A stretch of 64,000 nt of DNA, from NCBI RefSeq assembly GCF_024206495.1, contig NZ_JAMBPQ010000001.1, forward strand, positions 1-64,000, written 5' to 3'. Of this stretch, positions 36,683 through 45,271 are shown one piece after another. Position 1 is the stretch's first letter; every line of letters begins with the position of its first letter. The DNA comes from Paraburkholderia sp. CNPSo 3272. Lineage in GTDB: Bacteria > Pseudomonadota > Gammaproteobacteria > Burkholderiales > Burkholderiaceae. The position numbers and the translations under genes were made by a program. A model generated the notes under the pieces. That model was not told where the DNA came from, made no database searches, and was given only the letters and a program-made list of their open reading frames with translations.

Positions 36683-38020
36683 TCAACCATTGTCGCGGCG
36701 GCTTTCGGTCGCCGGCTCGCGGGCGTCATTGGCTCGCGCAGACTGCGCTGCGTCCGCTCCCCTGGCCGCTTCCGACGCCTTAGGCGCCGACGCTTCGTGT
36801 GGCCGCGCCGGGCGGTGCGTCTCGAGCTCCTCGCCGTCTCCCGGCACGCGCGTGCCCGTCACGGGATCCGCCTCGGTATGGGCCGCCGTGCTCGCCGCCG
36901 CCTGCCGCACGGGACGACGCACGAAGGACGGCAGTTCACCGGTACTGCTTTCGAGCTCCGCGGAAACTTCGGCGCGCGCGCGAGGCAGGAACTGCGGATA
37001 GTGCTCGTTGACGAAATCGAGCAGCCCTTCGCGCACGCGGCAGCGCAAATCGAAGTTCAGGCCGGAGTCGCGCGAACTCACCAGCACGCGAACCTGCATC
37101 GCGCGCTCGTTGGCGTCGGTGACCTGTAAAACCTGCACGCGGCGGTCCCATTCGGGCGCACCGTCGACGATGCGCGCGAGCGCTTCGCGCAGCGGCGCGA
37201 GCGGCATGCGGTAGTCGAGCCACAGAAACACCGTGCCGATGATCTGCGAGCTGCTGCGCGTCCAGTTCGCGAACGGATTCTCGATGAACCACTGCAGCGG
37301 CACGATGAGCCGCCGCTGGTCCCAGATTCGCACCGAAACATAGGTGCCGGTAATTTCCTCGATGCGCCCCCACTCTCCCTGGATTACGACCACGTCGTCG
37401 AGCCGGATGGGCTGGGAGAGCGCGATCTGCAGACCGGCAATCAGATTGCCTAGCACGGGGCGTGCCGCGATACCGGCGACAAGACCGGCAACCCCGGCCG
37501 AAGCCAGCAGGCTCGCGCCGATCTGCCTCACGTTCGGGAAGGTCATGAGCGCCGCGCCCACGCCCACGATGATGATGAGCACCATCACCGTGCGCGCGAG
37601 CACGCGGGCCTGGGTGTGGATGCGGCGGGCCTGGAGGTTGTCGGCGATGTCGAGCGGATGGGCGGCGATGATGGCCTCGCCGATCGCCGCCGCGCAGCGC
37701 ACCGAAAGCCAGGTGATCGCGGCGATCAACGCGAACGCGCACAGCTCGCGCAGCCCGCTGATGTGCCTGAGCGTATCGGGCGCCTGCCACCAGACGAATT
37801 CGATCGCGAGGATCGCGAGCACGGCGAGCGCCGGCTTGCGGATATAGCGCAGAAACATGCTGACCCGCGGATAGGGGCGCGCGATGCGCAGCAAGACGCG
37901 GCCGCCGACCCAGTGCAGGCCGAACGCGAAAACGAGCGCGAGCGCGCTCATGAACAACGTGCCGAGCCAGTCGTGCAGCGGCGCGTCGGTGAAATGGGAA
38001 AGATCGTCGAGTGTCGGCAT
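36683..38020 (-). CDS. MscS-type mechanosensitive ion channel
   Basis: 445-residue inner-membrane channel that opens under hypo-osmotic stress. About five hydrophobic segments lead to the pore helix GVAGLVAGIAARPVLGNLIA, followed by the beta domain PIRLDDVVVIQGEWGRIEEI. The last 90 residues form an acidic, low-complexity tail (EADPVTGTRVPGDGEELETH), a longer tail than in E. coli MscS. Start ATG 38020 has AGGAGG twelve bases upstream, whereas ATG 38044 has none; spacing is a little long, so both are possible. It precedes otsA on one strand. Confidence 0.93.
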   Translation of the reverse strand: MPTLDDLSHFTDAPLHDWLGTLFMSALALVFAFGLHWVGGRVLLRIARPYPRVSMFLRYIRKPALAVLAILAIEFVWWQAPDTLRHISGLRELCAFALIAAITWLSVRCAAAIGEAIIAAHPLDIADNLQARRIHTQARVLARTVMVLIIIVGVGAALMTFPNVRQIGASLLASAGVAGLVAGIAARPVLGNLIAGLQIALSQPIRLDDVVVIQGEWGRIEEITGTYVSVRIWDQRRLIVPLQWFIENPFANWTRSSSQIIGTVFLWLDYRMPLAPLREALARIVDGAPEWDRRVQVLQVTDANERAMQVRVLVSSRDSGLNFDLRCRVREGLLDFVNEHYPQFLPRARAEVSAELESSTGELPSFVRRPVRQAAASTAAHTEADPVTGTRVPGDGEELETHRPARPHEASAPKASEAARGADAAQSARANDAREPATESRRDNG

Positions 38021-38227
38021 CTGCGGCCAGTTCCTCCTGAGCATCCTGAGCAAAGGGCGACGCTTGGAAACGGCACGGGCGCAGGCCCGCGGACGGCTGC
38101 GGCGAAAGTGACAGCTGGCCTCGCCGCGGCCTCGAAGATGAACGGCGCGGCGGCAGTTCGGTGCCGCGCCGTGTTTGTCGCTATGTCTAACTACGGACTA
38201 CGGATTACGACTCGAACCCCGGCGGCT

Positions 38228-38590
38228 TCAACCGCCGTTGCCGGTCTTGCAGGGAAACGCCTTGCCGAGCCCGAGCGAAATGGCAGTGCTGGCGTTGTAG
38301 CCGGCCACGTTCGGGTTGTCGGCGATGTACTTGCGCACCGCGTCGGTGAGTTGCGCCGAACGAGCATCGGGCGGCAGGCAGAAGTATTGACCCACGCGCG
38401 GTCCGGTAGTGCCGCCGATGGCGTCGATGGTGTTGAAGATGCCGTCCGCGGCACCTTCGATATAGGCAGCGCACGCGCTGCGCGAAGCCACATCGGTCTT
38501 GGTGCAGAGCCGGTTGAGGTCGCTTGCCGTGAATGCGAAAGCGGAGAGCGGCAACGCCATCGCGCCCGCACAGATCAGAACCCGCAGCAT
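38228..38590 (-). CDS. Rap1a/Tai-type immunity protein
   Basis: 120-residue exported protein with a signal peptide of about 19 residues ending LSAFAF. The domain RSACAAYIEGAADGIFNTID then FCLPPDARSAQLTDAVRKYI and SLGLGKAFPCKTGNGG, with four cysteines, matches the Rap1a/Tai family of periplasmic immunity proteins that protect against type VI secretion effectors. AAGGAG precedes ATG 38590. No effector gene is visible nearby, so the protein is an orphan; it may instead have a general envelope role. The gene is 85 bases after the ankyrin gene. Confidence 0.85.
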   Translation of the reverse strand: MLRVLICAGAMALPLSAFAFTASDLNRLCTKTDVASRSACAAYIEGAADGIFNTIDAIGGTTGPRVGQYFCLPPDARSAQLTDAVRKYIADNPNVAGYNASTAISLGLGKAFPCKTGNGG

Positions 38591-38675
38591 GGTTCTCCTT
38601 GAATTGTCATGGGGAGCGGCGCATCGAGCGCCGCCGGGCGGCCGCGTTGGTCCAGTGCGGCCGTCTTTATCCCCA

Positions 38676-39401
38676 TTATTTTGCACTGTTTTGCGGCGCT
38701 GCCGGGCTCGCCGTGGAGAGGCCGGCCTGGGTCATGCGCGCCGTGAGGTCCTTGATCGCGTCCGGCGCCTTGTACTGGCGCGCGAAATCGAGCGCCGTCA
38801 TGCCGATCTGGTTCTTCGCGCCAAGCGTCGCGCCGTGCTCGAGCAGCATCTGGAGAGTAGTGAGATGGTCGCCGCGCGCGGCCATCATGAGCGGCGTCGT
38901 ACCGTTGGGCGACAGCGCGTTGACGTCGGCCGAATAGCCGATCAGCAGCTTCGCGACGTCGTCATTGCCGTTCGCGGCGGCGTAGTGCAGCGGCGTCCAG
39001 CCCTTCTTGTTGACCTCGGCGCCCTTGGTGATCAGGAGCTTCACGAAGTCCACGTCGCCGTTGAGCGAGGCAAGCATCAGCGCGTTTTCGCCTGCGCGGT
39101 CTTCGGCGGCGATGTTCGTCTTCGGGTTGTCGAGCAGCAGCGCCCCGACCTTGTCGGACTTCTCGCGCGCGGCCAGCACGAGGAGCGGCATGCCTTGGTC
39201 GTCGGTGGCGTTCGGGTCCATGCCCTGCGCGAGCGCTTTTTGCACGCCCTTGTCGTCGTCGAACTTGACGCTCTTGATGAGCGAGTCGAGCGGCGCGGCG
39301 TGCGCCGCGGCGCCGAACAAGGTGGCGGCGACGCCGAGCACGAGCGCGGCGGCAGTACGGCGGACAGGGTTTGTGGCGTGCGGAAGCGGTTTCAAGTTCA
39401 T
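38676..39401 (-). CDS. Exported ankyrin-repeat protein
   Basis: 241-residue protein with an N-terminal signal (hydrophobic about residues 16-34, ending AAHAAPLD) and about five ankyrin repeats, for instance DQGMPLLVLAAREKSDKVGA, GWTPLHYAAANGNDDVAKLL and GTTPLMMAARGDHLTTLQML. Ankyrin repeats mediate protein binding, and exported ones are often immunity- or adaptor-like. It follows tatD by 67 bases and is upstream of the Rap1a-like gene, so it may be the last gene of the mltG-tmk-holB-tatD series. Partner unknown. Confidence 0.88.
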   Translation of the reverse strand: MNLKPLPHATNPVRRTAAALVLGVAATLFGAAAHAAPLDSLIKSVKFDDDKGVQKALAQGMDPNATDDQGMPLLVLAAREKSDKVGALLLDNPKTNIAAEDRAGENALMLASLNGDVDFVKLLITKGAEVNKKGWTPLHYAAANGNDDVAKLLIGYSADVNALSPNGTTPLMMAARGDHLTTLQMLLEHGATLGAKNQIGMTALDFARQYKAPDAIKDLTARMTQAGLSTASPAAPQNSAK

Positions 39402-39468
39402 GTCAAGCCTTAACGTTATCTGCTATCTCGTTGATATTCAATACAATTGACAGCATGCGGTTCGCGAT

Positions 39469-40254
39469 TCAGGCCGGTGGCTGGATCTTGAAGAGCCGGA
39501 AAAAATTCTGCGTGGTGACAGCGCCAAGTTCGGCGTCCGGCAGTCCGCGTTGCTGCGCAATGAATCTTCCGACATGGCTCACGTACGCAGGTTCATTGGG
39601 TTTGCCACGAAATGGCACCGGCGCGAGGTATGGCGAATCGGTTTCGATCAAAAGGCGCTCGATCGGCACACGGCGCGACACTTCCTGCACGTCGGTTGCG
39701 CTCTTGAACGTCACAATGCCCGAAAGCGAGATGTAAAAATTCTGCGCGAGCGCGCGCTCGGCTATCGCCCACGGCTCCGTGAAACAATGCATCACGCCGC
39801 CCGGCTCGCCCGCGCGCTCTTCTTCCATGATGCGCAGGGTATCGTCCGAAGCGGCTCGCGTATGGACGATGAGCGGCTTGCCCGTGGCGTGCGCCGCTCG
39901 AATGTGCGTGCGAAAGCGCTCGCGCTGCCATTCCATGTCGGCGATCGTCCGCTCGCCCAGGCGATAGTAATCGAGCCCCGTTTCACCGATCGCCACCACC
40001 TTCGGGTGCCCGGCCAGCTCGACCAGTTCGGCCACGCTCGGCTCGCGCATGTGCTCGTGATCGGGATGCACGCCCACCGACGCGTAGACGTTCTCGTAGC
40101 GGCTCGCGATGTCGAGCACCGAAGGCAGCGTTTCGAGGTCCACCGAGACGCACAGCGCGTGGGTGACGGCGTTCTCGCGCATGTTCTCGAGCACCTGCGG
40201 GAGGCGGTCGCCGAGGCCCTCGAAATTGATGTGGCAATGTGAATCGACAAACAT
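39469..40254 (-). CDS. TatD-family metal-dependent deoxyribonuclease
   Basis: 261-residue hydrolase of the amidohydrolase fold. The metal-binding HCH of DSHCHINFEG is at the N-terminus, and ETGLDYYRLGERTIADMEWQ, the HTRAASDDTL stretch and the ETDSPYLAP region carry further metal-binding residues. TatD family members degrade DNA and take part in DNA repair and quality control. The length is normal. The gene lies 51 bases downstream of holB, the conserved context in betaproteobacteria. Confidence 0.95.
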   Translation of the reverse strand: MFVDSHCHINFEGLGDRLPQVLENMRENAVTHALCVSVDLETLPSVLDIASRYENVYASVGVHPDHEHMREPSVAELVELAGHPKVVAIGETGLDYYRLGERTIADMEWQRERFRTHIRAAHATGKPLIVHTRAASDDTLRIMEEERAGEPGGVMHCFTEPWAIAERALAQNFYISLSGIVTFKSATDVQEVSRRVPIERLLIETDSPYLAPVPFRGKPNEPAYVSHVGRFIAQQRGLPDAELGAVTTQNFFRLFKIQPPA

Positions 40255-40305
40255 GAGTGGTCCTGCGATGGAAGATTCAGGCCTGATCGGGTGCGTCAGC
40301 GCCCG

Positions 40306-41349
40306 TCAGGCGAACAGTTCACGATAGCCGAGAAAGAGTTCCTCGAACACGAGGCGCGCATTCAGCGGATGGTTTTCCACGGCGCGCTGGCGTGTGACCG
40401 TCTTCAGGTAGCGCGCCAGCGCCGCAGCGTCGAGCTTCGCGGCGCAGCGCGCGAGGCCGCCGGCGGCCTGCGGGAAGTAGCGCGGGCGGCCCGCCGTGCG
40501 TTGGGCAAGCAGATCGTAGACCCAGCGCTGCAGCCAGCCGAGCACGAGCGGCACCGGCAGCTTCTGCAGCGTCTCGCCGCACGCGAAGGCGTCGCAGGCG
40601 GGGCCCGCCGCGAGCTGGGCCAGGGTCCAGTCGCGCAGCGTACGGTTTTCGTCGTGCGCGAGCGCAAGCGCCGCGAGGGGCGCGCCACCGGCTTCGGCGA
40701 GCAGCGCCGGCGCGTCGTCCACGCCCTGCTGCGCGAGCCAGGCCGCGGCAGCTTCGGGCGCGGGCGTGCCCATGGGCCACTGGCGGCAGCGGCTGATGAT
40801 CGTCGGCAGCAGGCGGTCGATGCGCGCCGACACCACGAGGAACACCACGCCCGCGGGCGGCTCTTCTAGCGTCTTCAGCAGCGCGTTGGCGGCGGCGACG
40901 TTGAGCGCCTCGGCCGGATACAGCACGACCACGCGCAGGCCGCCGCGATGCGAGCCCACGCCCGTGAAGTCGAGCAGCGCCCGCACCTGCTCGATGCGAA
41001 TTTCCTTGCTGGGCGCACGGCCCTTCTTGCCCTCTTCGCCGTCGGCCTTGTCAGCCTTGTCGGCTTTGGCGTCATCGTCGCCGGGCGGGCCGATTTCGCC
41101 CGCCAATGCCTCGGGCACGACGATGCGGTAATCCGGATGATTGCCCTGGACGAACCATTTGCACGCTGCACAGGCGCCGCACGGCTCGCCGCCCGCCAGA
41201 GGCGCTTCGCAGAGCAGCCCCTTCGCCAGATGCTGCGCAAACTGCAGCTTGCCGATGCCCGCCTGGCCATGCAGCAGGAGCGCATGCGGCCAGTGGCTGC
41301 GCAGTTGCTGCAGGCGTTGCCAGTCGTCGCTTTGCCAGGGATAGATCAT
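40306..41349 (-). CDS. holB: DNA polymerase III subunit delta prime
   Basis: 347-residue clamp-loader subunit of the replicative polymerase. The P-loop region (LLLHGQAGIGKLQFAQHLAK) lacks the usual ATPase features, as in delta prime, and the zinc cysteines are visible in EPCGACAACKWF. LNVAAANALLKTLEEPPAGV matches the conserved SRC-like area. Residues about 105-125 form a Lys/Asp/Ala-rich insert (DDDAKADKADKADGEEGKKG). ATG 41349 is chosen; TTG 41361 is possible. It sits between tmk and tatD. Confidence 0.95.
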   Translation of the reverse strand: MIYPWQSDDWQRLQQLRSHWPHALLLHGQAGIGKLQFAQHLAKGLLCEAPLAGGEPCGACAACKWFVQGNHPDYRIVVPEALAGEIGPPGDDDAKADKADKADGEEGKKGRAPSKEIRIEQVRALLDFTGVGSHRGGLRVVVLYPAEALNVAAANALLKTLEEPPAGVVFLVVSARIDRLLPTIISRCRQWPMGTPAPEAAAAWLAQQGVDDAPALLAEAGGAPLAALALAHDENRTLRDWTLAQLAAGPACDAFACGETLQKLPVPLVLGWLQRWVYDLLAQRTAGRPRYFPQAAGGLARCAAKLDAAALARYLKTVTRQRAVENHPLNARLVFEELFLGYRELFA

Positions 41350-41437
41350 CTTCGGAATCAATGGGTTAAGCGATCTCTAGCAAGATTCACATGGAGATCG
41401 CGCAGTCCTGAAAAGAACGCCAAATACCGCCTTGAAA

Positions 41438-42058
41438 TTAAAGCGCTGCGATCACATCCTCGAGTTTTTTGCGAATCGCCTCGATGCCCTGCGACGAATC
41501 GACGATCGCGAAACGATACGGCGCCTCTTCCGCACGGCGCAGGTATTCGGTGCGCGTGCGCTTGAAGAACGCGTCGGATTCGCTTTCGAAGCGATCGGGT
41601 TCGCGCGCCGCGCCGCGCCGCTCGCTCGCCGTGTCGGGCGGCAGGTCGAACAACACCGTCAGGTCGGGCTGGAAACCGCCCTGCACCCAGCGCTCCAGCG
41701 TTTCGAGCTTGTCGCGCGGCAGCCCGCGGCCGCCGCCCTGATAGGCGAAGGTGGCGTCGCTGAAACGGTCGGACAGCACCCAGTCGCCGCGCGCGAGCGC
41801 GGGCTCGATCACCTTGGCGAGATGTTCGCGGCGCGCCGCGAACATCAGGAGCGCCTCGGTTTCGAGGTCCATCGGCTGATGCAGCACGAGTTCCCGGATC
41901 GACTCGCCCAGCGGCGTGCCGCCGGGCTCGCGCGTCATGACGACGGTACGGCCCGTCGGCGCGAGTTTCTGGGCGAGCTGATCGCAAAACCAGGCGAGAT
42001 GCGTGGTCTTGCCCGCGCCGTCGATGCCCTCGAACGTGATGAATCGGCCCCGCGCCAT
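41438..42058 (-). CDS. tmk: Thymidylate kinase
   Basis: 206-residue kinase converting dTMP to dTDP. The P-loop [19 protein letters not shown] is at residues 6-24, the conserved DR(F/Y) step appears as [20 protein letters not shown], and [17 protein letters not shown] completes the family motifs. The start ATG directly follows the mltG stop (zero-base gap), so translation is coupled. The length fits. It forms part of the conserved mltG-tmk-holB-tatD unit. Confidence 0.97.
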   Translation of the reverse strand: MARGRFITFEGIDGAGKTTHLAWFCDQLAQKLAPTGRTVVMTREPGGTPLGESIRELVLHQPMDLETEALLMFAARREHLAKVIEPALARGDWVLSDRFSDATFAYQGGGRGLPRDKLETLERWVQGGFQPDLTVLFDLPPDTASERRGAAREPDRFESESDAFFKRTRTEYLRRAEEAPYRFAIVDSSQGIEAIRKKLEDVIAAL

Positions 42059-43069
42059 TTAATTTCCCCGGATGTATTTGTCGACGGCCTTGTTGTGGTC
42101 GACAAGATTGTCAGAAAAGACGCTGCTGCCGTCGCCGCGCGCCACGAAGTACAGCGCAGCCGTCGATGCCGGATTGAGCGCCGCCTGGAGCGCCGCGACG
42201 CCCGGCAGCGCAATGGGCGTTGGCGGCAACCCGAGGCGCAGGTAGGTATTGTAAAGAGTGTCCGACTGCAGATCGCGCTTGCGCAAATGGCCCGCGTAGT
42301 TGTCGCCCAGACCGTAGATCACGGCCGGATCGGTCTGCAGCGGCATGCCCACTTTCAGGCGGTTCGAGAACACGGCCGCCACGAGCGCGCGGTCGGCGGC
42401 GCGTCCCGTCTCCTTTTCGACCAGCGACGCGAGCGTCAGCGCCTCGTAGGGCGACTTCAGCGGCAAGCCAGGCGCGCGCGCGGTCCATGCTTCGTTCAGG
42501 CGCGTCTGCATCAGGTGGTACGCACGGCGATAGACGTCGAGGTCGCTCGAGCCCTTGTCGAACAGATAGGTGTCGGGGAAAAACAGCCCCTCGCCGCTGC
42601 CGTTCGGCGCGGGCGGCGCGCCGATCGCCGCGAGCAGTTCGGCATCGCTCATCCCGGCCGTGTCGTGGCGCAGCGCGGGGTTGGCGTCGAGTTCGGCGCG
42701 CATGTGCTTGAAGGTCCAGCCTTCGATGATGGTGGCGGCGGACTCGTTCACGTCGCCGAGCGCCATCTTTTGCAGCACCTCATAGGGCGTAACGCCCGCC
42801 TTGAATTCGTAGTTGCCCGATTTGAGCTGGCTTTGCAAGCCGAGCACGCGCGTCATGAGCACGAAAAGTTGCGTCTGCACAGGGACGCCGCCGCGCCGCA
42901 ATTGCAGGGTGACGCTGCGCACGGTGCTGTGCGGCTTGATGGTGACGTCGAGCTGTGGGGCGGCCAGTTCGAGCGGCGTGGTGGCCCAGCGCCATACGCC
43001 GCCTGCCGCGGCGGCGCCAATCACGACTAGCGCGGCGCCGGCAACAAGGCATTTCTTCAGAAGGGACAT
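42059..43069 (-). CDS. mltG: Endolytic murein transglycosylase MltG
   Basis: 336-residue inner-membrane lytic transglycosylase thought to terminate or release nascent peptidoglycan strands. A membrane anchor at residues about 8-30 (VAGAALVVIGAAAAGGVW) is followed by a LysM-like region and the catalytic YceG domain with ASLVEKETGRAADRALVAAV (catalytic glutamate in EKETG) and MPLQTDPAVIYGLG. The start at MSLLKKCLVAG is preferred; an upstream 30-codon extension lacks support. It is the first gene of the mltG-tmk unit and divergent from ygfZ. Confidence 0.95.
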   Translation of the reverse strand: MSLLKKCLVAGAALVVIGAAAAGGVWRWATTPLELAAPQLDVTIKPHSTVRSVTLQLRRGGVPVQTQLFVLMTRVLGLQSQLKSGNYEFKAGVTPYEVLQKMALGDVNESAATIIEGWTFKHMRAELDANPALRHDTAGMSDAELLAAIGAPPAPNGSGEGLFFPDTYLFDKGSSDLDVYRRAYHLMQTRLNEAWTARAPGLPLKSPYEALTLASLVEKETGRAADRALVAAVFSNRLKVGMPLQTDPAVIYGLGDNYAGHLRKRDLQSDTLYNTYLRLGLPPTPIALPGVAALQAALNPASTAALYFVARGDGSSVFSDNLVDHNKAVDKYIRGN

Positions 43070-43094
43070 GGAAACACGACTCAGGGGGACCTCA

Positions 43095-43100
43095 TATAAT
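43095..43100 (+). promoter_or_regulatory. TATAAT -10 candidate in the mltG/ygfZ divergent gap
   Basis: Perfect TATAAT at 43095-43100, 47 bases before ygfZ, in a 77-base divergent gap. The overlapping minus-strand TATTAT could serve mltG. No good -35 hexamer is seen for either. Confidence 0.35.
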
Positions 43101-43146
43101 AACTGCTTGCCCTCGCTAAAGTCAGGATTGACTGTTCCCCGAATCC

Positions 43147-44166
43147 ATGAACTCACCGCTCGATCCCGCTTCCACGCTTTCCGCTCCTGAATCCACGGCC
43201 GACTTCGACGCCGTTCTGAAAGGCGGCGCCTACGCGATCCTGCCGCAGTTCGGCGTGATCGACGCCACTGGCGACGACGCCGCGACCTTCCTGCACAGCC
43301 AGCTCACCAACGACGTCCAGCATCTCGACGTGGCCGGCGCGCGCCTCGCGGGCTACTGCTCGCCCAAGGGCCGTCTGCTCGCCTCGTTCCTCACCTGGAA
43401 GACCGGCGACACGATCCGTCTCCTGATTTCGAAGGACGTGCAAGCGCCGGTGCAAAAACGGCTGTCGATGTTCGTGCTGCGCGCGAAGGCCAAGCTCACC
43501 GACGACAGCGACAAGCTGCTCGTGGTCGGCCTCGCAGGCGACGTACGCGGCGCGCTCGCGAGCGTGTTCGACGCGCTGCCCGACGGCGTGCACGTGAAGG
43601 TGGACGACCCCACAGGCACGCTGATCCGGGTGCCCGACGCGGCCGGCGTGCTGCGTTATCTGTGGGTCGGCCCGAAGGAAGCGGTGCAGGAGCGTCTCGC
43701 GAAGCTCGAGGGTTTGGTCAAGCGCGTGTCGCCGGCGGTGTGGGACTGGCTCGACATTCGCGCGGGCGAGCCGCGGATCACGCAGGCCGTGAGCGAGCAG
43801 TTCGTGCCGCAGATGGTCAACTACGACGTGCTCGGCGGCGTGAACTTCCGCAAGGGCTGCTACCCTGGCCAGGAAATCGTCGCGCGCAGCCAGTATCGCG
43901 GCACGATCAAGCGCCGCACCGCGCTCGCCAATGTGGCCGCGAGTCTGGGCGCCGCGCATGCGGGCGCCGAACTCTTCCATTCGGACGACCCGAGCCAGCC
44001 CTGCGGAATGGTCGTGAACGCCGCCGCCGCGCCCGAGGGCGGCGTCGATCTGCTCGCCGAGATCAAGCTTGCCGCGCTCGAAACGGGCAGCGTGCATCTC
44101 GGCGCTGCGGACGGCCCCGCGCTGCGCGTGTTGCCGCTGCCGTACGCGTTGCCGGCCGAAATTTGA
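43147..44166 (+). CDS. ygfZ: YgfZ folate-binding protein
   Basis: 339-residue protein of the aminomethyltransferase (GcvT) fold that uses folate and assists repair or assembly of certain iron-sulfur enzymes. The signature KGCYPGQEIVARSQYRG lies at about residues 236-252, with the invariant cysteine. PQFGVIDATGDDAATFLHSQ is the N-terminal GcvT-like part. The length fits. It is divergent from mltG; a hairpin lies after it. Confidence 0.95.
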   Translation: MNSPLDPASTLSAPESTADFDAVLKGGAYAILPQFGVIDATGDDAATFLHSQLTNDVQHLDVAGARLAGYCSPKGRLLASFLTWKTGDTIRLLISKDVQAPVQKRLSMFVLRAKAKLTDDSDKLLVVGLAGDVRGALASVFDALPDGVHVKVDDPTGTLIRVPDAAGVLRYLWVGPKEAVQERLAKLEGLVKRVSPAVWDWLDIRAGEPRITQAVSEQFVPQMVNYDVLGGVNFRKGCYPGQEIVARSQYRGTIKRRTALANVAASLGAAHAGAELFHSDDPSQPCGMVVNAAAAPEGGVDLLAEIKLAALETGSVHLGAADGPALRVLPLPYALPAEI

Positions 44167-44189
44167 CGCTGCGCACCGCGTCCATCTCA

Positions 44190-44212
44190 CGTGAGGCGCC
44201 TGGCGCCTCGCG
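44190..44212. repeat. Near-perfect palindrome after ygfZ
   Basis: GAGGCGCC-T-GGCGCCTC (44193-44209) is a perfect palindrome, and pairing extends two more bases on each side through a T-G wobble. It lies between ygfZ and the NRDE gene (24 bases past the stop) without a T run. It may be a cruciform-forming repeat, a weak terminator or an RNA processing site. Confidence 0.5.
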
Positions 44213-44257
44213 TTGCCCGGGCGTGGCCCCAGACCCGACCCTGCAAGGGCCAGTTTC

Positions 44258-45112
44258 ATGTGCCTGATCGTCTTCGACTGGCGTCCACGCGCGAGCGTCG
44301 GCGCGCTTTTCACGCTAGCGGCCAACCGCGACGAGTTCCTGCGCCGGACCGCCGACCCGCTGCACTGGTGGAACGCCTCGGACGAGGTCACCTCGCCTGG
44401 CAGCTCGGCAACGGACGTGCTGGCGGGCCGCGATCTCGTCGGCGGCGGCACGTGGCTCGGCATGACGCGCAGCGGCCGCTTCGCCGCGCTCACGAACTAT
44501 CGCGCGCCGAACGACATGCGCCCCGACGCGCCCACGCGCGGCACGCTAGTCTCGCGCTGGCTCACCGGCGCGCAAGGCCTGCCCGATACGCCGCTCGGCT
44601 ATCTCGAGGAGATCGCGCGCTCGGGCGATCTCTACAACGGCTTCAATCTGATCGTCGGCGAGTGGACGCGGCGCGAGCTGGCGTGGTACTGCAATCGCGC
44701 GGACCGCGCGCCTGCCTTGCTGCCCGAAGGCACGCACGGCATTTCGAATGCCGTGCTCGACACGCCGTGGCCCAAGCTCGTACGCAAGCGCGCGGAACTC
44801 GCGCAGCTCGCCACCGGCGACGCGCAAGTCCCACTCGCGCGGCTAGTTGACATGATGCGCGATCCGCAGGTCGCGCCCGACCGAGAGTTGCCCGCCACGG
44901 GCATTTCGCTGGAACGCGAACGCGCGCTTTCCGCGGCATTCATCGAAACGCCCGACTACGGGACGCGCGGCACCACGGCACTGCGCGTCACGCTGCGCGG
45001 CGCGCTACTGGACGTGGAAGCACTGGAGCGCAGCGACGACGACGGCGCGCATCGCGTCGTCCGCCCGGGCGCTTTCGAGCGCCGCGAGACCTTTACGATC
45101 GAACGAGGCTGA
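44258..45112 (+). CDS. NRDE-family protein (TANGO2-like)
   Basis: 284-residue protein with the family's strict N-terminus MCLIVFDWRPRASVGA, Cys2 being the presumed nucleophile of an Ntn-type hydrolase, and the eponymous ANRDEFLRR at about residue 27. It continues LAGRDLVGGGTWLGMTRSGR and GFNLIVGEW. Related human TANGO2 is linked to lipid and haem handling; bacterial function is unknown. Start ATG 44258 puts Cys at position 2. It lies 91 bases after ygfZ. Confidence 0.9.
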   Translation: MCLIVFDWRPRASVGALFTLAANRDEFLRRTADPLHWWNASDEVTSPGSSATDVLAGRDLVGGGTWLGMTRSGRFAALTNYRAPNDMRPDAPTRGTLVSRWLTGAQGLPDTPLGYLEEIARSGDLYNGFNLIVGEWTRRELAWYCNRADRAPALLPEGTHGISNAVLDTPWPKLVRKRAELAQLATGDAQVPLARLVDMMRDPQVAPDRELPATGISLERERALSAAFIETPDYGTRGTTALRVTLRGALLDVEALERSDDDGAHRVVRPGAFERRETFTIERG

Positions 45113-45271
45113 GCAGCCTTTCAGTCGCCCGTGACGAACGCCACGCGCAGCGTGTGAGCGGCCTATTGCTGCGCGCGCCCACATGGTTACCCGAACGGGC
45201 CGCGCGCCCTACCGCGAGCACGACTGCGATCTTCGCGGTGAGTGGCATCGCACGGCCCCCGTGCGCCGCGT

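Noticed and set aside
36683..38044. Longer MscS starting at ATG 38044
   Set aside because: No ribosome site is upstream of it, while AGGAGG lies between 38044 and 38020; not excluded, but the shorter start is preferred.
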